Shown here: one piece after another, positions 36,924 to 45,792 of the stretch
How positions within the stretch are numbered: position 1 is the stretch's first letter
Layout: the number at the start of each line of letters is the position of its first letter
Assembly: GCA_018267275.1 (NCBI GenBank)
Contig: JAFDYV010000006.1
Coordinates: 175,919 to 239,918, forward strand
Direction: 5' to 3'
DNA: 64,000 nucleotides
DNA from: Bacteroidota bacterium
GTDB taxonomy: Bacteria > Bacteroidota > Bacteroidia > Cytophagales > Cyclobacteriaceae
Notes under the pieces: model-generated
What the model was told of the DNA's origin: nothing
What the model saw: the letters and a program-made list of their open reading frames with translations, nothing else
The model's database searches: none
Position numbers and translations under genes: made by a program

Positions 36924-38450
36924 TCACTCCTCACTAAAATCTGCAAAGGTCTTCTTCAAGTCTTTGTTGTCGTACTTTGGGGTGGCCATTTTCAATGCAT
37001 TGATTTCCAGGGTTTCCAATTTTTGGCTGTTGAGCAGCGGCAAAAATTTGTCTTTGTCGGAATCAAAACCTTTGTCTCTGCGCATTGATTTTAGTGCATA
37101 CTTGCGGGCAAAATTGTCGCCTTCCAATTGCAGTTGGTTGCGCAGTTCCACATTGGTTTTGATTTTATCCAACAATTCATTTTTTGATTTGCCAATGACC
37201 TCAGTGGCTTCCAAAGTACCCAAGGTGAGCACCGTGGTGCCGCCAATAGCCGATACGGTTTTGTAACTGGTGGGGTCGTTAGAGAGTATCACAGGCGATA
37301 ATCCCGTGGTGGCACCCAACGATGCATTGAGGATGGCTCTGTTTTTTTTACCTTTTTTTGCTTGCTTCAAGGTCTTCGTCAACACTTCATGGTTTTCATC
37401 CAACCTGTCGATAAGCGTTTTGGCCGCGGCCAACGTATTGCGGTATTTCACAAACAATAGCTTGTCTTTTTCATCGAGGTTTTCGGCATCCACTACCTTC
37501 ACCCTTACTTTCCGCTCAATTCGGTTGGCCGACTTATCCAACACAAAAAAAGTGAGGTCAATCAGCTTTTCCTTCTCGGCTTCGTCTACAAAATTGTAGC
37601 CGGGCAACCAGGTGAATTCACCCTGCGCATTCGTACTCTCTTTCAAACTGTTTTTCGGCACGCGTGCATCAGAACTCACAAATCCAAATGTGCCGATGTT
37701 CTCATCTCCATTTGGATCGCTGGCATAAATTTTGAAATTGACTCGCTCGTCTTCTTTGATGACAAAGCTGCTGTCACCGGGAAGTATCAAAAGATCGGGC
37801 GGTAAATCGAGCTGTGTTTGTGCAATTCTCAACTTTCCTTTTGTTTCAGCCTTTTCGGGCTGGTCTTGCACGGCAAACTCTAACGTTATCGGATTATTTT
37901 TCAGCCCAATGAACTGGTTGCGCGAAGGGTTCCAAGTAATCAACCCTTGCGAAGAAAATTGCAAGCCTTCGGGAAGTTGCGACACAATGGGCTTATACAC
38001 GATTGGGTCACCATCGGCATCTGTTACGTAATCGTCTGAAATTTGATACTGATTTTGTGTGGATTGCCGCACATAGAATGTAGGCAAATCATCTACCACC
38101 GGAGGACGGTTCTGGTGCATCACCGTAAACGTTATCGGTTTACGGATGCGGTGTCCATTTTTCCATTCAGCCTGAAAAATGAGTGTTATTTCTTTTTGTT
38201 TTTCCAGGCGGTCGACCAATTCATAAGGAGGGGCCCAAGTGAAATGGCCAAGGGTGTCAAACGTAATCTGATATCCATTCACACCTTCTAACGAGTAGCG
38301 TGGTTTTGAAGAATCAGAAACATCAACAGAAAATGACAACGTTTGCCCTTCAGTCAAAACTCTCCAGCCTTCGCCAGAAGGGAAGACAAAATTCTGCGCC
38401 TGCAGTCCTGTCAAAGTGAAAACAAAGACAACCAGAAACCAATGCTTCAT
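36924..38450 (-). CDS. Secreted Ig/cadherin-like repeat protein
   Basis: About 508 residues from the ATG at 38450 (MKHWFLVVFVFTLTGLQAQN, signal peptide). The rest has tandem beta-sandwich Ig/cadherin-like units (~100 residues each: FHWAPPYELVDRL-type, NPSRNQFIGLKNNPIT, TWLPGYNFVDEAEKEK) and a C-terminal helical/charged region with a hydrophobic segment (VILSNDPTSYKTVSAIGGTT, ~residue 400). It resembles the PKD/cadherin 'bacterial Ig' proteins of Bacteroidota. The role is probably structural or adhesive. A -7-like TAAATTTG at 38485-38478 lies just upstream. Confidence 0.7.
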   Translation of the reverse strand: MKHWFLVVFVFTLTGLQAQNFVFPSGEGWRVLTEGQTLSFSVDVSDSSKPRYSLEGVNGYQITFDTLGHFTWAPPYELVDRLEKQKEITLIFQAEWKNGHRIRKPITFTVMHQNRPPVVDDLPTFYVRQSTQNQYQISDDYVTDADGDPIVYKPIVSQLPEGLQFSSQGLITWNPSRNQFIGLKNNPITLEFAVQDQPEKAETKGKLRIAQTQLDLPPDLLILPGDSSFVIKEDERVNFKIYASDPNGDENIGTFGFVSSDARVPKNSLKESTNAQGEFTWLPGYNFVDEAEKEKLIDLTFFVLDKSANRIERKVRVKVVDAENLDEKDKLLFVKYRNTLAAAKTLIDRLDENHEVLTKTLKQAKKGKKNRAILNASLGATTGLSPVILSNDPTSYKTVSAIGGTTVLTLGTLEATEVIGKSKNELLDKIKTNVELRNQLQLEGDNFARKYALKSMRRDKGFDSDKDKFLPLLNSQKLETLEINALKMATPKYDNKDLKKTFADFSEE

Positions 38451-38477
38451 TGGCAATTTTTTGTTTTGATGAGGGCG

Positions 38478-38485
38478 CAAATTTA
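38478..38485 (-). promoter_or_regulatory. Candidate -7 box for the Ig-like protein gene
   Basis: TAAATTTG on the minus strand fits TAnnTTTG; the -33 region has TTTT/TTTA rather than TTG. Expected start near 38471, about 20 nt before the ATG. Confidence 0.35.
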
Positions 38486-38529
38486 ACAGTTTGGTGAATT
38501 AGTAAAACAGTATATTTTGGACTGGAAAA

Positions 38530-38593
38530 ATCCCGAAGGGATGAAATAATTGTAGTATAATGGGTTACATTTATTATTAAACCCCGTAGGGGT
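38530..38593. repeat. Left pair of REP-like palindromes
   Basis: ATCCCGAAGGGAT and AACCCCGTAGGGGT, 36 nt apart, each able to form a small hairpin. Their counterparts flank the other side of the transposase gene in reversed order. Confidence 0.65.
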
Positions 38594-38604
38594 GGCATAA
38601 ACGA

Positions 38605-39063
38605 ATGGCTGGCACCTATTCTCGAATACATATCCAGGTTGTCTTTGCTGTAAAAGGTAGAGACAACTTGCTTTTGAAACCTTGGCGGGAGGAGGTATTT
38701 AAATACATGGCAGGAATCATCAACGAAAAAGGTCAAAAGTCAATTATTGTAAATGGCGTAACAGACCATGTGCACGTCTTTGTTGGACTTAAACCTTCGG
38801 TCGCTCTGGCCGACTTGGTTCGCGATGTAAAAAACAACTCTTCAAATTTTATCAACAAGAAGAGGTTTGTTCAAGGTCGTTTTTCTTGGCAGGAAGGATA
38901 TGGTGCATTTTCTTACTCATACTCGCAGCTGGACACAGTTTACAAATATATCCTTCATCAAGAAGAGCACCACAGGGAAAAGACATTTAAAGAGGAATAT
39001 TTAGAGTTCTTGAGAAAATTTGAAATCGAGCATGACGAAAAATATCTTTTCGAGTGGTTATGA
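38605..39063 (+). CDS. Y1 (HUH) transposase, REP-associated type
   Basis: 152 residues. HUH-family features: TYSRIHIQVVFAVKG at the N-terminus, the metal motif HVHVFVG (residues ~55-61, HUH) and a C-terminal helix with the catalytic Tyr in QLDTVYKYILHQEEHH. The length and the EEHHREKTFKEEYLEFLRKF ending match IS200/IS605-like 'REP-associated tyrosine transposases' of Bacteroidota. Such proteins cut and rejoin single-stranded DNA at palindromic sites. Here the gene is bracketed by such palindromes, so it is probably domesticated REP machinery rather than an active insertion sequence. Confidence 0.85.
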   Translation: MAGTYSRIHIQVVFAVKGRDNLLLKPWREEVFKYMAGIINEKGQKSIIVNGVTDHVHVFVGLKPSVALADLVRDVKNNSSNFINKKRFVQGRFSWQEGYGAFSYSYSQLDTVYKYILHQEEHHREKTFKEEYLEFLRKFEIEHDEKYLFEWL

Positions 39064-39070
39064 ATTATTT

Positions 39071-39130
39071 CACCCCTTCGGGGTTTCTCTTGCTACCCGA
39101 TTTTCTAAAACAATTACATCCCTTCGGGAT
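39071..39130. repeat. Right pair of REP-like palindromes
   Basis: ACCCCTTCGGGGT and ATCCCTTCGGGAT, mirrored against the left pair of the transposase locus; the first could also act as a weak terminator for the transposase gene. Confidence 0.65.
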
Positions 39131-39160
39131 TAACTCAAATGAAATCAAAATCCGTTTTTA

Positions 39161-39514
39161 ATGCCAAGTTCTAAATCCGAAAGAAAACGCAATTTCTTCG
39201 AAGACGTTTACGATGTGGTGCGACTCATTCCAAAAGGTCGGGTTACCAGCTATGGCGCCATTGCGCGCTACCTGGGCACGGGCATGAGCGCTCGCATGGT
39301 AGGCTGGGCCATGAATGCCGCCCATGGCGTGAGGGGTGTTGGAACAAAAGCACATCGTGTGGTAAACTCGCAGGGGCTGCTCACCGGCCGTCATCATTTT
39401 GTTCCACCTAGCTCCATGCAATCGAGCCTGGAAAAAGAAGGCGTGAAGGTGAAAAAACACCAAGTGCAAGATTTTGAAAAGAAGTTTTGGGATCCGGGAA
39501 AGGAACTGATTTGA
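39161..39514 (+). CDS. MGMT-family alkyltransferase-like protein lacking the acceptor cysteine
   Basis: 117 residues covering only the DNA-binding domain of O6-alkylguanine-DNA alkyltransferase: VRLIPKGRVTSYGAIARYLG (helix-turn-helix) and ARMVGWAMNAAHG. The active-site motif PCHRV is replaced by KAHRVVNSQG, so the alkyl-accepting Cys is absent. That is the hallmark of alkyltransferase-like (ATL) proteins, which bind O6-alkylguanine and pass the lesion to nucleotide excision repair. A basic, Lys-rich N-terminus starts at MPSSKSERKR. It stands alone just after the transposase element. Confidence 0.85.
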   Translation: MPSSKSERKRNFFEDVYDVVRLIPKGRVTSYGAIARYLGTGMSARMVGWAMNAAHGVRGVGTKAHRVVNSQGLLTGRHHFVPPSSMQSSLEKEGVKVKKHQVQDFEKKFWDPGKELI

Positions 39515-39613
39515 TAGCTGAACATTAGGATTCATGCCTAATTGTAACAATCAACCAATGGCCATTTGAACCTTGACAAAACGTTCAGTATTTTGAGCGT
39601 TTAATTCTAAAAC

Positions 39614-40639
39614 ATGACAATCGACTTGCGTAGCGATACCGTAACCAAACCAACACCCGACATGAAATCCGCCATGTTCGCGGCCGAGGTAGGTGATGAT
39701 GTTTTTGGTGAAGATCCCACGGTGAACAAACTAGAAGAAAAATGTGCGGCCTTGCTTGGAATGGATTCAGCCGTGTATTGCCCCAGCGGCACCATGACCA
39801 ACCAAATCGGCATCAATGTGCTGACACAACCTTACGATGAAGTGATTTGCTACAAAGGCGCACACATTTACAAATATGAGGGCGGTGGATTGATGGGCAA
39901 CAGTCATGTAAGTGTAAAATTACTTGCTGGCGACCGCGGCCGAATTTCCGTAGACGAAATTTCACAGAACATCAACAACGATGACCAGCATTATCCACGA
40001 ACATCTGTAGTCGCATTAGAAAATACTGTGGTGCGAGAAGCGGGTAGTTTTTATTCGCTACGTGAAATCGAAAAAATTTCTGCTTTCGCACGCAGCAGAA
40101 GCTTGCACATGCACCTCGATGGGGCGCGGTTGTTCAATGCATTAATCGCCTCGGGCGATAAAGCAAGCGACTACGGAAAATACTTTGATACGATTTCAAT
40201 TTGCCTTTCCAAGGGATTAGGAGCACCTGTTGGCTCGGTTCTGGTTTGCAAAAAAGAGTTTGCGAAAAAAGCTCGGAGAATGCGAAAAGTGTATGGCGGT
40301 GCATGGCGCCAAGCAGGTTTTTTGGCCGCAGCCGGAATTTAGGCACTTGACAATCATGTCGCTCGACTCGTTGAAGATCACAAACGCGCCCACGAACTGG
40401 GCAAATGCATTCAACAGCAACCCTATGTAAAATCGGTAATGCCCGTGGATACAAACATTATAATTTTTGAATTGGTGCCTTCGGTAACACCTGCGTTGTT
40501 TCTCGAAAAACTAGACGAGTACAATATCAAAGCATTGGCCTTTAGTTCCACCGAAATAAGAATGGTGACACATTTAGATTTCAACAATGCCATGCTGGAA
40601 AAAACAATTGCCACGTTGAACCAAATCCGTTTTTCATGA
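39614..40639 (+). pseudogene. L-threonine (low-specificity) aldolase interrupted by an in-frame amber codon
   Basis: The frame codes a 341-residue fold-type I PLP enzyme of the threonine-aldolase/beta-eliminating group: [56 protein letters not shown], and the PLP-binding Lys200 in [14 protein letters not shown]. At codon 243 (40340-40342) a TAG stands where the family has Tyr or a similar residue. Reading continues in frame (ALDNHVARLVEDHKRAHELG) to a TGA at 40637-40639. So a full gene is split by one nonsense codon. It may be a recent pseudogene, a suppressed stop or a base-call error. The 242-residue fragment alone would lack the C-terminal domain. The downstream DUF3667 gene overlaps the true stop by 4 nt (ATGA). 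Confidence 0.8.
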
Positions 40640-41763
40640 TGGATGAATTAGGAAAGTCGATACCCGTATCAGAAGGTATGGTTGATGCAGAGCAAGGTGG
40701 TGAACGCAAACAGCCCAATGAATTTTGCCTGAACTGCGGAACAAAACTTCTTGATACATTTTGCCACCATTGCGGACAAAAAGATATTCCGCAGCGGCAA
40801 ACGTTGGGCGAGTTATGGACAAATTTCATTTCTTCGTTTTGGAGTTATGAAGGGAAATTTTTTCGTACTACTAAGTATCTCATCACCAAACCGGGATTTT
40901 TAGCACAAGAATATTGTGCGGGCAAGCGCGAAAGTTACTATCACCCAGCCCGCATGTATGTGTTCATCAGTTTTGTATTCTTTTTGGCGTTCTTTTCTAT
41001 TCCCGAAGACCCTGAAGAAGATAAGGAGAAAGAAGAAGTAGAACTTACCGAAGCGGATAGAAAAGAAATTGCAAACAAAACCAAAAAGGGATTTGACAAA
41101 CTGGCTAAAATAACTGGCGACTCCACTTTTACTTCACTTGGAGACTCCATTCAAAAGCAAGTGAGCGCCAATACTGATACCGTCAAGTCGAAAAAGAAAA
41201 AAGACAAAGGTGCAAATTTCAATTTCGATGATGTCAAAGATTACAAATCAATTGAAGCATATGATTCAGCACAGCTTACAAAACCGGAATCTGAGCGCGA
41301 CAACTGGTTTGAGCGTTTGGTATCAAAACGCGCCATACATGTAAGAAACAAGTACGGTGAAGACTCTGAAAAGTTGGGTGAAGAGTTTGTGTCTGCCTTC
41401 AAAGACAACTTTTCCAAAGTGTTGTTCTACCTGCTTCCATTTTTTGCACTGCTACTCAAGCTTCTTTACATCCGCAGGGGCTACTACTTTAGCGAGCATC
41501 TGGTATTTTCAATCTACTATTACAACTTTTTCTACCTCGCAGGCACCTTGCAAATATTGGTGGGACTTGTACCTTGGCTTTCGTGGATAAGTACATTTAT
41601 TGGATTTTGGATCGTGCTTTATTTGATCTTCGCCATGAAACGGATGTACAAACAAAGCTGGGGAAAAACCATTTTGAAATACTTCATTTTTGGTTTTCTT
41701 TTCATCATTTTAGTTGGAATTGCCTTCGCAATCAGTGCCTTTGCCGTTTTCTTATCCCTTTAA
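40636..41763 (+). CDS. DUF3667 membrane protein with zinc-ribbon
   Basis: 375 residues. The N-terminus carries a Cys4 zinc ribbon (FCLNCGTKLLDTFCHHCGQKD, residues ~30-50). A conserved helical segment follows (GELWTNFISSFWSYEGKFFR and YHPARMYVFISFVFFLAFF, first membrane segment). A charged Lys/Glu-rich linker comes next (~125-230) and at least four C-terminal membrane segments. This is the DUF3667 architecture; the function is unknown. The start overlaps the aldolase stop (ATGA), and rarA starts 3 nt after its end, so the three genes were one transcript. Confidence 0.85.
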   Translation: MMDELGKSIPVSEGMVDAEQGGERKQPNEFCLNCGTKLLDTFCHHCGQKDIPQRQTLGELWTNFISSFWSYEGKFFRTTKYLITKPGFLAQEYCAGKRESYYHPARMYVFISFVFFLAFFSIPEDPEEDKEKEEVELTEADRKEIANKTKKGFDKLAKITGDSTFTSLGDSIQKQVSANTDTVKSKKKKDKGANFNFDDVKDYKSIEAYDSAQLTKPESERDNWFERLVSKRAIHVRNKYGEDSEKLGEEFVSAFKDNFSKVLFYLLPFFALLLKLLYIRRGYYFSEHLVFSIYYYNFFYLAGTLQILVGLVPWLSWISTFIGFWIVLYLIFAMKRMYKQSWGKTILKYFIFGFLFIILVGIAFAISAFAVFLSL

Positions 41764-41766
41764 ACT

Positions 41767-43032
41767 GTGATTAACAACCGAGCGCCACTCGCTGAACGTA
41801 TGCGACCCACCAAACTCACTGACTTGGTGGGCCAACGACATTTAGTAGGCGACAATGGCATCATCCGTAAAGCAATTGAAACAGGCAACGTGCCCTCCAT
41901 GATTTTGTGGGGGCCGCCCGGTGTAGGCAAAACCACCATTGCCAACATCATTGCTAATGAAGTAAAGCGGCCATTTCACATACTGAGTGCGGTGAGCGCA
42001 GGGGTAAAAGACGTGCGCGAAGTAATTGACAAAGCCAAATACAGCAACCGCGCCATTCTTTTCATCGATGAAATTCATCGTTTCAACAAATCACAACAAG
42101 ATGCACTGCTTGGTGCAGTAGAAAAAGGAACAATCACGCTGATTGGCGCCACTACTGAAAATCCTTCGTTTGAAGTCAACTCCGCGTTGCTCTCGCGGTG
42201 CCAGGTGTATGTGCTAAAAGCTTTGACTGATGATGAACTGATTGAGTTGGCCACCCACGCCATTCAAAAAGATGCCGACTTAAAAAACCGTTCAATACTA
42301 ATTAGCGAACGCCAAGCACTCATTAACATCTCTGGTGGCGATGCGCGCAAACTTCTCAACCTCATCGATTTGATTGCTGAAGCCTTGCCGGGAAATATTG
42401 TGATCACCGATGAGCTGGTGATGAACGTGGCACAAAAACATATCGCCATTTACGACAAAAGTGGTGAGCAACATTACGACATCATCTCCGCCTTCATCAA
42501 ATCCATCCGCGGCAGCGACCCCAACGCGGCAGTGTACTATTTAGCACGGATGATTGAAGGTGGTGAAGATGTAAAATTCATTGCGCGTAGAATGGTGATA
42601 TTGGCAAGTGAAGATATTGGCAATGCTAACCCTACCGCTTTGGTACTTGCCGCCAGCGCATTCCAAGCTGTGAATGTTATCGGTTACCCGGAAGCACGAA
42701 TTATTTTGTCGCAATGTGCAACCTATTTGGCCTGCTCGGCAAAAAGCAACGCGAGCTACGCGGCCATAGAAAGTGCGTTGAAGGCCGTGCAAGATATGGG
42801 CGACCTGCCGGTGCCAATCGCGATTAGAAACGCACCCACTAAATTAATGAAAGACCTGAACTACGGAAAAGATTACCAATACGCACACAGCTTCGAAAAC
42901 AATTTCGCCAACATGGAGTTTTTGCCAGATGCCATCAAAGGCTCAAAGTTTTATGACCCGGGCCTAAACCCGCGCGAAAATGAATTACGAAACTATTTGA
43001 GAAATTTGTGGAAAGAAAAGTATGGCTATTGA
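41767..43032 (+). CDS. rarA: Replication-associated recombination protein A (AAA+ ATPase)
   Basis: 421 residues, GTG start directly after the DUF3667 gene. Conserved RarA/MgsA/WRNIP1 layout: APLAERMRPTKLTDLVGQRHLVG (N-terminal), Walker A GPPGVGKTT (~55-63), Walker B LFIDEIHRFNKSQQD, sensor-1 GATTENPSFEVNSALLSRC, and the C-terminal tetramerisation part with GSDPNAAVYYLARMIEGGED, RRMVILASEDIGNA. It acts at stalled replication forks. A small inverted-repeat region follows before the VWA-like gene. Confidence 0.95.
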   Translation: MINNRAPLAERMRPTKLTDLVGQRHLVGDNGIIRKAIETGNVPSMILWGPPGVGKTTIANIIANEVKRPFHILSAVSAGVKDVREVIDKAKYSNRAILFIDEIHRFNKSQQDALLGAVEKGTITLIGATTENPSFEVNSALLSRCQVYVLKALTDDELIELATHAIQKDADLKNRSILISERQALINISGGDARKLLNLIDLIAEALPGNIVITDELVMNVAQKHIAIYDKSGEQHYDIISAFIKSIRGSDPNAAVYYLARMIEGGEDVKFIARRMVILASEDIGNANPTALVLAASAFQAVNVIGYPEARIILSQCATYLACSAKSNASYAAIESALKAVQDMGDLPVPIAIRNAPTKLMKDLNYGKDYQYAHSFENNFANMEFLPDAIKGSKFYDPGLNPRENELRNYLRNLWKEKYGY

Positions 43033-43052
43033 ATTGAAAATGAGCTATCAAC

Positions 43053-43166
43053 TTCCCTCACCCCACCTCAGGTTATCCATTAACCGCATTCAGCAATACT
43101 CCTCTCCCGAGGGAGATGGGCGTATGCTCTCTGCGGTAACAGAAAAACTATTGGGGGTGAGGGGAA
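43053..43166. repeat. Inverted repeat region between rarA and the VWA-like gene
   Basis: CCCTCACCCC (43055-43064) is mirrored by GGGGTGAGGG (43154-43163), about 90 nt apart. A separate small hairpin lies between them (TCTCCC-GA-GGGAGA, 43103-43116). It is probably a dispersed intergenic repeat unit; only one copy can be seen here. Confidence 0.45.
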
Positions 43167-43179
43167 AAATAACTACCTG

Positions 43180-45255
43180 ATGCAGCAACTGCAATTCGAA
43201 TATTCCCCCCTCCTCATCTTGGTGTGCGTTGCCGCAGGATTGGGCTATGCTTTTATTTTATACCGAAGCAAAAATCATTGGAGCAAACGTACAAACCAGG
43301 TATTGTTCGCGCTGCGCGCAGGCGCTGTGGCTCTCCTTTGCTTTCTGTTGATTGGCCCCATCGTAAAACTTACTGTTAATCAAGTAGAAAAGCCAACACA
43401 TGTTTTCCTAATCGATAACTCAACCTCCATTCGCGAGGTACTGGATTCCGTGAAACGGCAGCAACTTGAAGTTGGATTGACACAAATGGCTGAAGTCCTC
43501 GTGCAACAAGGCTTTGATGTGCAATGGCGCAATCTCAGCGGAGATGCCAATAACAATTTCAAATTCACCAACACACAATCAGACATATCATCCGCTTTGC
43601 GCCAAACAATGGCCGAGTTCGAAGGAAAAAATCTCGCTGGCGTTACGCTTGCCTCAGACGGAATTTACAATTCAGGCACCTCGCCACTGTACACACCCAT
43701 CAATGTGCCGGTAAGCACAATTGGTATTGGTGACACCGCACTGCGCGCTGACTTGGTGCTGAAAAACATTGCTTACAACAAAATTGCTTACCAGGGAAAC
43801 AAATTTCCCGTAAGAGCAGAGGTGATTGCTCAAAACTTGGCAAATGAAAATGTCTCCGTTACCATTTCGAAAAACGGAAAAATTATTGACCAGCAAACCA
43901 AGAATACCGGTAACCTGTCTTCACTAGATGTAGATTTTTTGTTGGACGCCACGGAAAAAGGAACACAACGGTTTGATGTCGCAATCGCACCGTTGCGCAA
44001 AGAAACCAACTTGAAAAACAACCGAGCCAGCATTTTCATTGATGTGGTGGAAGGCAAGAAGAAAATACTACTAGTCGCCCCTGCGCCTCACCCCGACATC
44101 AAAGCCATTCGTGCCGTGGTAGAGAAGAACTCAAACTACGAGTTTCATCTACACATTCCTGCAATTTCAGAAGCCCCTGCCGATGTGCTCAAACCTGGCG
44201 CAACTGAATTAGTGATTTTTCATCAGGTACTTGATGCAGGCAACCGTACGGCAGCACTGTTCCAGTCGTTGTTGAAAAGCAAAATATCTCTGCTGGTAAT
44301 GGTGGGTAGTCAATCAAACTTGCGGCAACTGCAACCGAACGGGATTGCACTTTCATTTGAAAGCGCTGGTCAGTTTGATGAAGTGACCCCACTGGTTAAT
44401 TCAGACTTCCGCGATTTTACTTTTCCGGAAAATACAAACGGCATCATTTCGCGCTATCCGCCTGCTGAAGTGCCTTTCGGGAAGTTCTCTTATCCGCCAC
44501 AAGCAAGTATTTTATTGTATCAGCGCATTGGTAATGTTGCCACCACCAGACCAATGCTGATGACCTGGACGGATGATAATAGGAAAATCGCTGCGTTGGT
44601 GGGTGAAGGCATCTGGCGTTGGCGCCTGCAAGAGTTTATGGCGACAGAAAAAACCGAGGTGTTTGACGATGTGTTCTTAAAACTCATCCAATACCTCACT
44701 ACTCTAGACGACAAACGTAAATTCCGGTTTTTCCCCATTCAAAATGAATTTATTGAAAGTCAGTCGGTAACTTTCGAAAGCCAGGTATACAACGATTTGT
44801 TTGAACGCGTGTATGGCAACAAAATTGATATTGAGTTGAAAGACGAACAGGGCAAGTCTTCGCATTACGATTATGTTACCAGTGCCGCAGGCGCACGTTA
44901 CCAAATTGGTGGACTAAAAGAAGGTGTATATCGCTACTCCGCCAAAACAAATGTGGGCACAAAGCCCGAGCAAGTGCAAGGTCAATTTTTGGTTACCGCT
45001 GCCAACATAGAGGCACAATCGTTGACGGCCGACTTTGGCCTATTGCGAAAACTCTCTAAAAACACAGGCGGCAAATTTTACACGACCTCAGACTTCGCCA
45101 AGCTTTCGCAAGATTTTCAAAAACTCGAAGCAAAGGGATTGATACATACCGATGAATCCTTCAACCCGCTCATCAACCTTAAATGGTTTTTCTTCTTACT
45201 GGTGTTGTTGCTCAGCGCAGAGTGGTTTTTGAGAAAGTATAATGGGGGGTATTAA
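43180..45255 (+). CDS. VWA-like membrane protein (BatA-type layout)
   Basis: 691 residues with two N-terminal membrane segments (residues ~8-30 and ~45-68), a large exported part and a C-terminal membrane segment (WFFFLLVLLLSAEWFL) plus a short tail. The exported part has a VWA-like region (THVFLIDNSTSIRE as a degenerate MIDAS, then AGVTLASDGIYNSG). A beta-rich domain comes next, then a glutamine-amidotransferase-like stretch (KKILLVAPAPHPDIKAIRAV and LVIFHQVLDAGN). Layout and motifs match the uncharacterised Bacteroidota VWA/GATase-like proteins that sit near Bat or MoxR genes, though none is adjacent. Function unknown. Confidence 0.7.
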   Translation: MQQLQFEYSPLLILVCVAAGLGYAFILYRSKNHWSKRTNQVLFALRAGAVALLCFLLIGPIVKLTVNQVEKPTHVFLIDNSTSIREVLDSVKRQQLEVGLTQMAEVLVQQGFDVQWRNLSGDANNNFKFTNTQSDISSALRQTMAEFEGKNLAGVTLASDGIYNSGTSPLYTPINVPVSTIGIGDTALRADLVLKNIAYNKIAYQGNKFPVRAEVIAQNLANENVSVTISKNGKIIDQQTKNTGNLSSLDVDFLLDATEKGTQRFDVAIAPLRKETNLKNNRASIFIDVVEGKKKILLVAPAPHPDIKAIRAVVEKNSNYEFHLHIPAISEAPADVLKPGATELVIFHQVLDAGNRTAALFQSLLKSKISLLVMVGSQSNLRQLQPNGIALSFESAGQFDEVTPLVNSDFRDFTFPENTNGIISRYPPAEVPFGKFSYPPQASILLYQRIGNVATTRPMLMTWTDDNRKIAALVGEGIWRWRLQEFMATEKTEVFDDVFLKLIQYLTTLDDKRKFRFFPIQNEFIESQSVTFESQVYNDLFERVYGNKIDIELKDEQGKSSHYDYVTSAAGARYQIGGLKEGVYRYSAKTNVGTKPEQVQGQFLVTAANIEAQSLTADFGLLRKLSKNTGGKFYTTSDFAKLSQDFQKLEAKGLIHTDESFNPLINLKWFFFLLVLLLSAEWFLRKYNGGY

Positions 45256-45256
45256 G

Positions 45257-45733
45257 TCAATTTCGAGCGTCCAATAAGGTAGTCAAAGCAGCAAAGTCGA
45301 CTACCAAGTTTACTACTGACAAGCCGCTCCGTACCCAATTCATACCAGACCATTGAGACCAGGCCATTTTAATTGCTTCAACTTCATCAATAGAAGACAT
45401 AAACATGATTTCATTACGTGGATAAAAATACCCAAAAGTAAAAACGTCTAGCATTACGGTAACAGCAAGACCCAACCCGCAAAAGATTCTTACTCTTTTC
45501 CCAGATTTCCAACAGAAAATCAATGCCAACAACGCAAGTAATTGATTGATGGGTGAAAAAATCCGGAAGAAGTTCCCGGGATTAACCGATTTAAAATAAT
45601 CGCGGGCAGTTTGTATCGAACCGGGGATATTACTGCCCCAGCTCACCGCGTCAACCATTGAGGTATAAACATTCACAAACAGCAGGCCTGCTGCAAACGT
45701 AACAGCAAAACAGAGTACCGTTTTAGGTATCAT
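45257..45733 (-). CDS. DUF1772-like membrane protein
   Basis: 158 residues with four membrane segments. The arrangement (FRIFSPINQLLALLALIFCW, GLGLAVTVMLDVFTFGYFYPR and a conserved NWVRSGLSVVN region before the last segment) resembles DUF1772/anthrone-oxygenase-like membrane proteins, but the resemblance is moderate. It is convergent with the VWA-like gene with one base between the stops, and 59 nt downstream of the superoxide-dismutase gene on the same strand, so it could be co-transcribed with that. Confidence 0.55.
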   Translation of the reverse strand: MIPKTVLCFAVTFAAGLLFVNVYTSMVDAVSWGSNIPGSIQTARDYFKSVNPGNFFRIFSPINQLLALLALIFCWKSGKRVRIFCGLGLAVTVMLDVFTFGYFYPRNEIMFMSSIDEVEAIKMAWSQWSGMNWVRSGLSVVNLVVDFAALTTLLDARN

Positions 45734-45792
45734 ATAGGTTTTGATTGATATTTAACTTTTTGTAAACACAACAAAAACACAGCCTGAAACTT

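Larger units (their letters stand above)
38530..39131 (+). mobile_element. REP-associated tyrosine transposase (RAYT) element
   Basis: A Y1-transposase gene lies between mirrored palindromes. On the left ATCCCGAAGGGAT (38530-38542) and AACCCCGTAGGGGT (38579-38593); on the right ACCCCTTCGGGGT (39072-39084) and ATCCCTTCGGGAT (39118-39130). The outer and inner copies are related in inverted order, which is the REP/BIME arrangement of RAYT loci. There is no terminal duplication, as expected for this transposase type. Confidence 0.7.

Noticed and set aside
43103..43116. Small hairpin considered as a terminator after rarA
   Set aside because: No T-run follows; better explained as part of an intergenic repeat.
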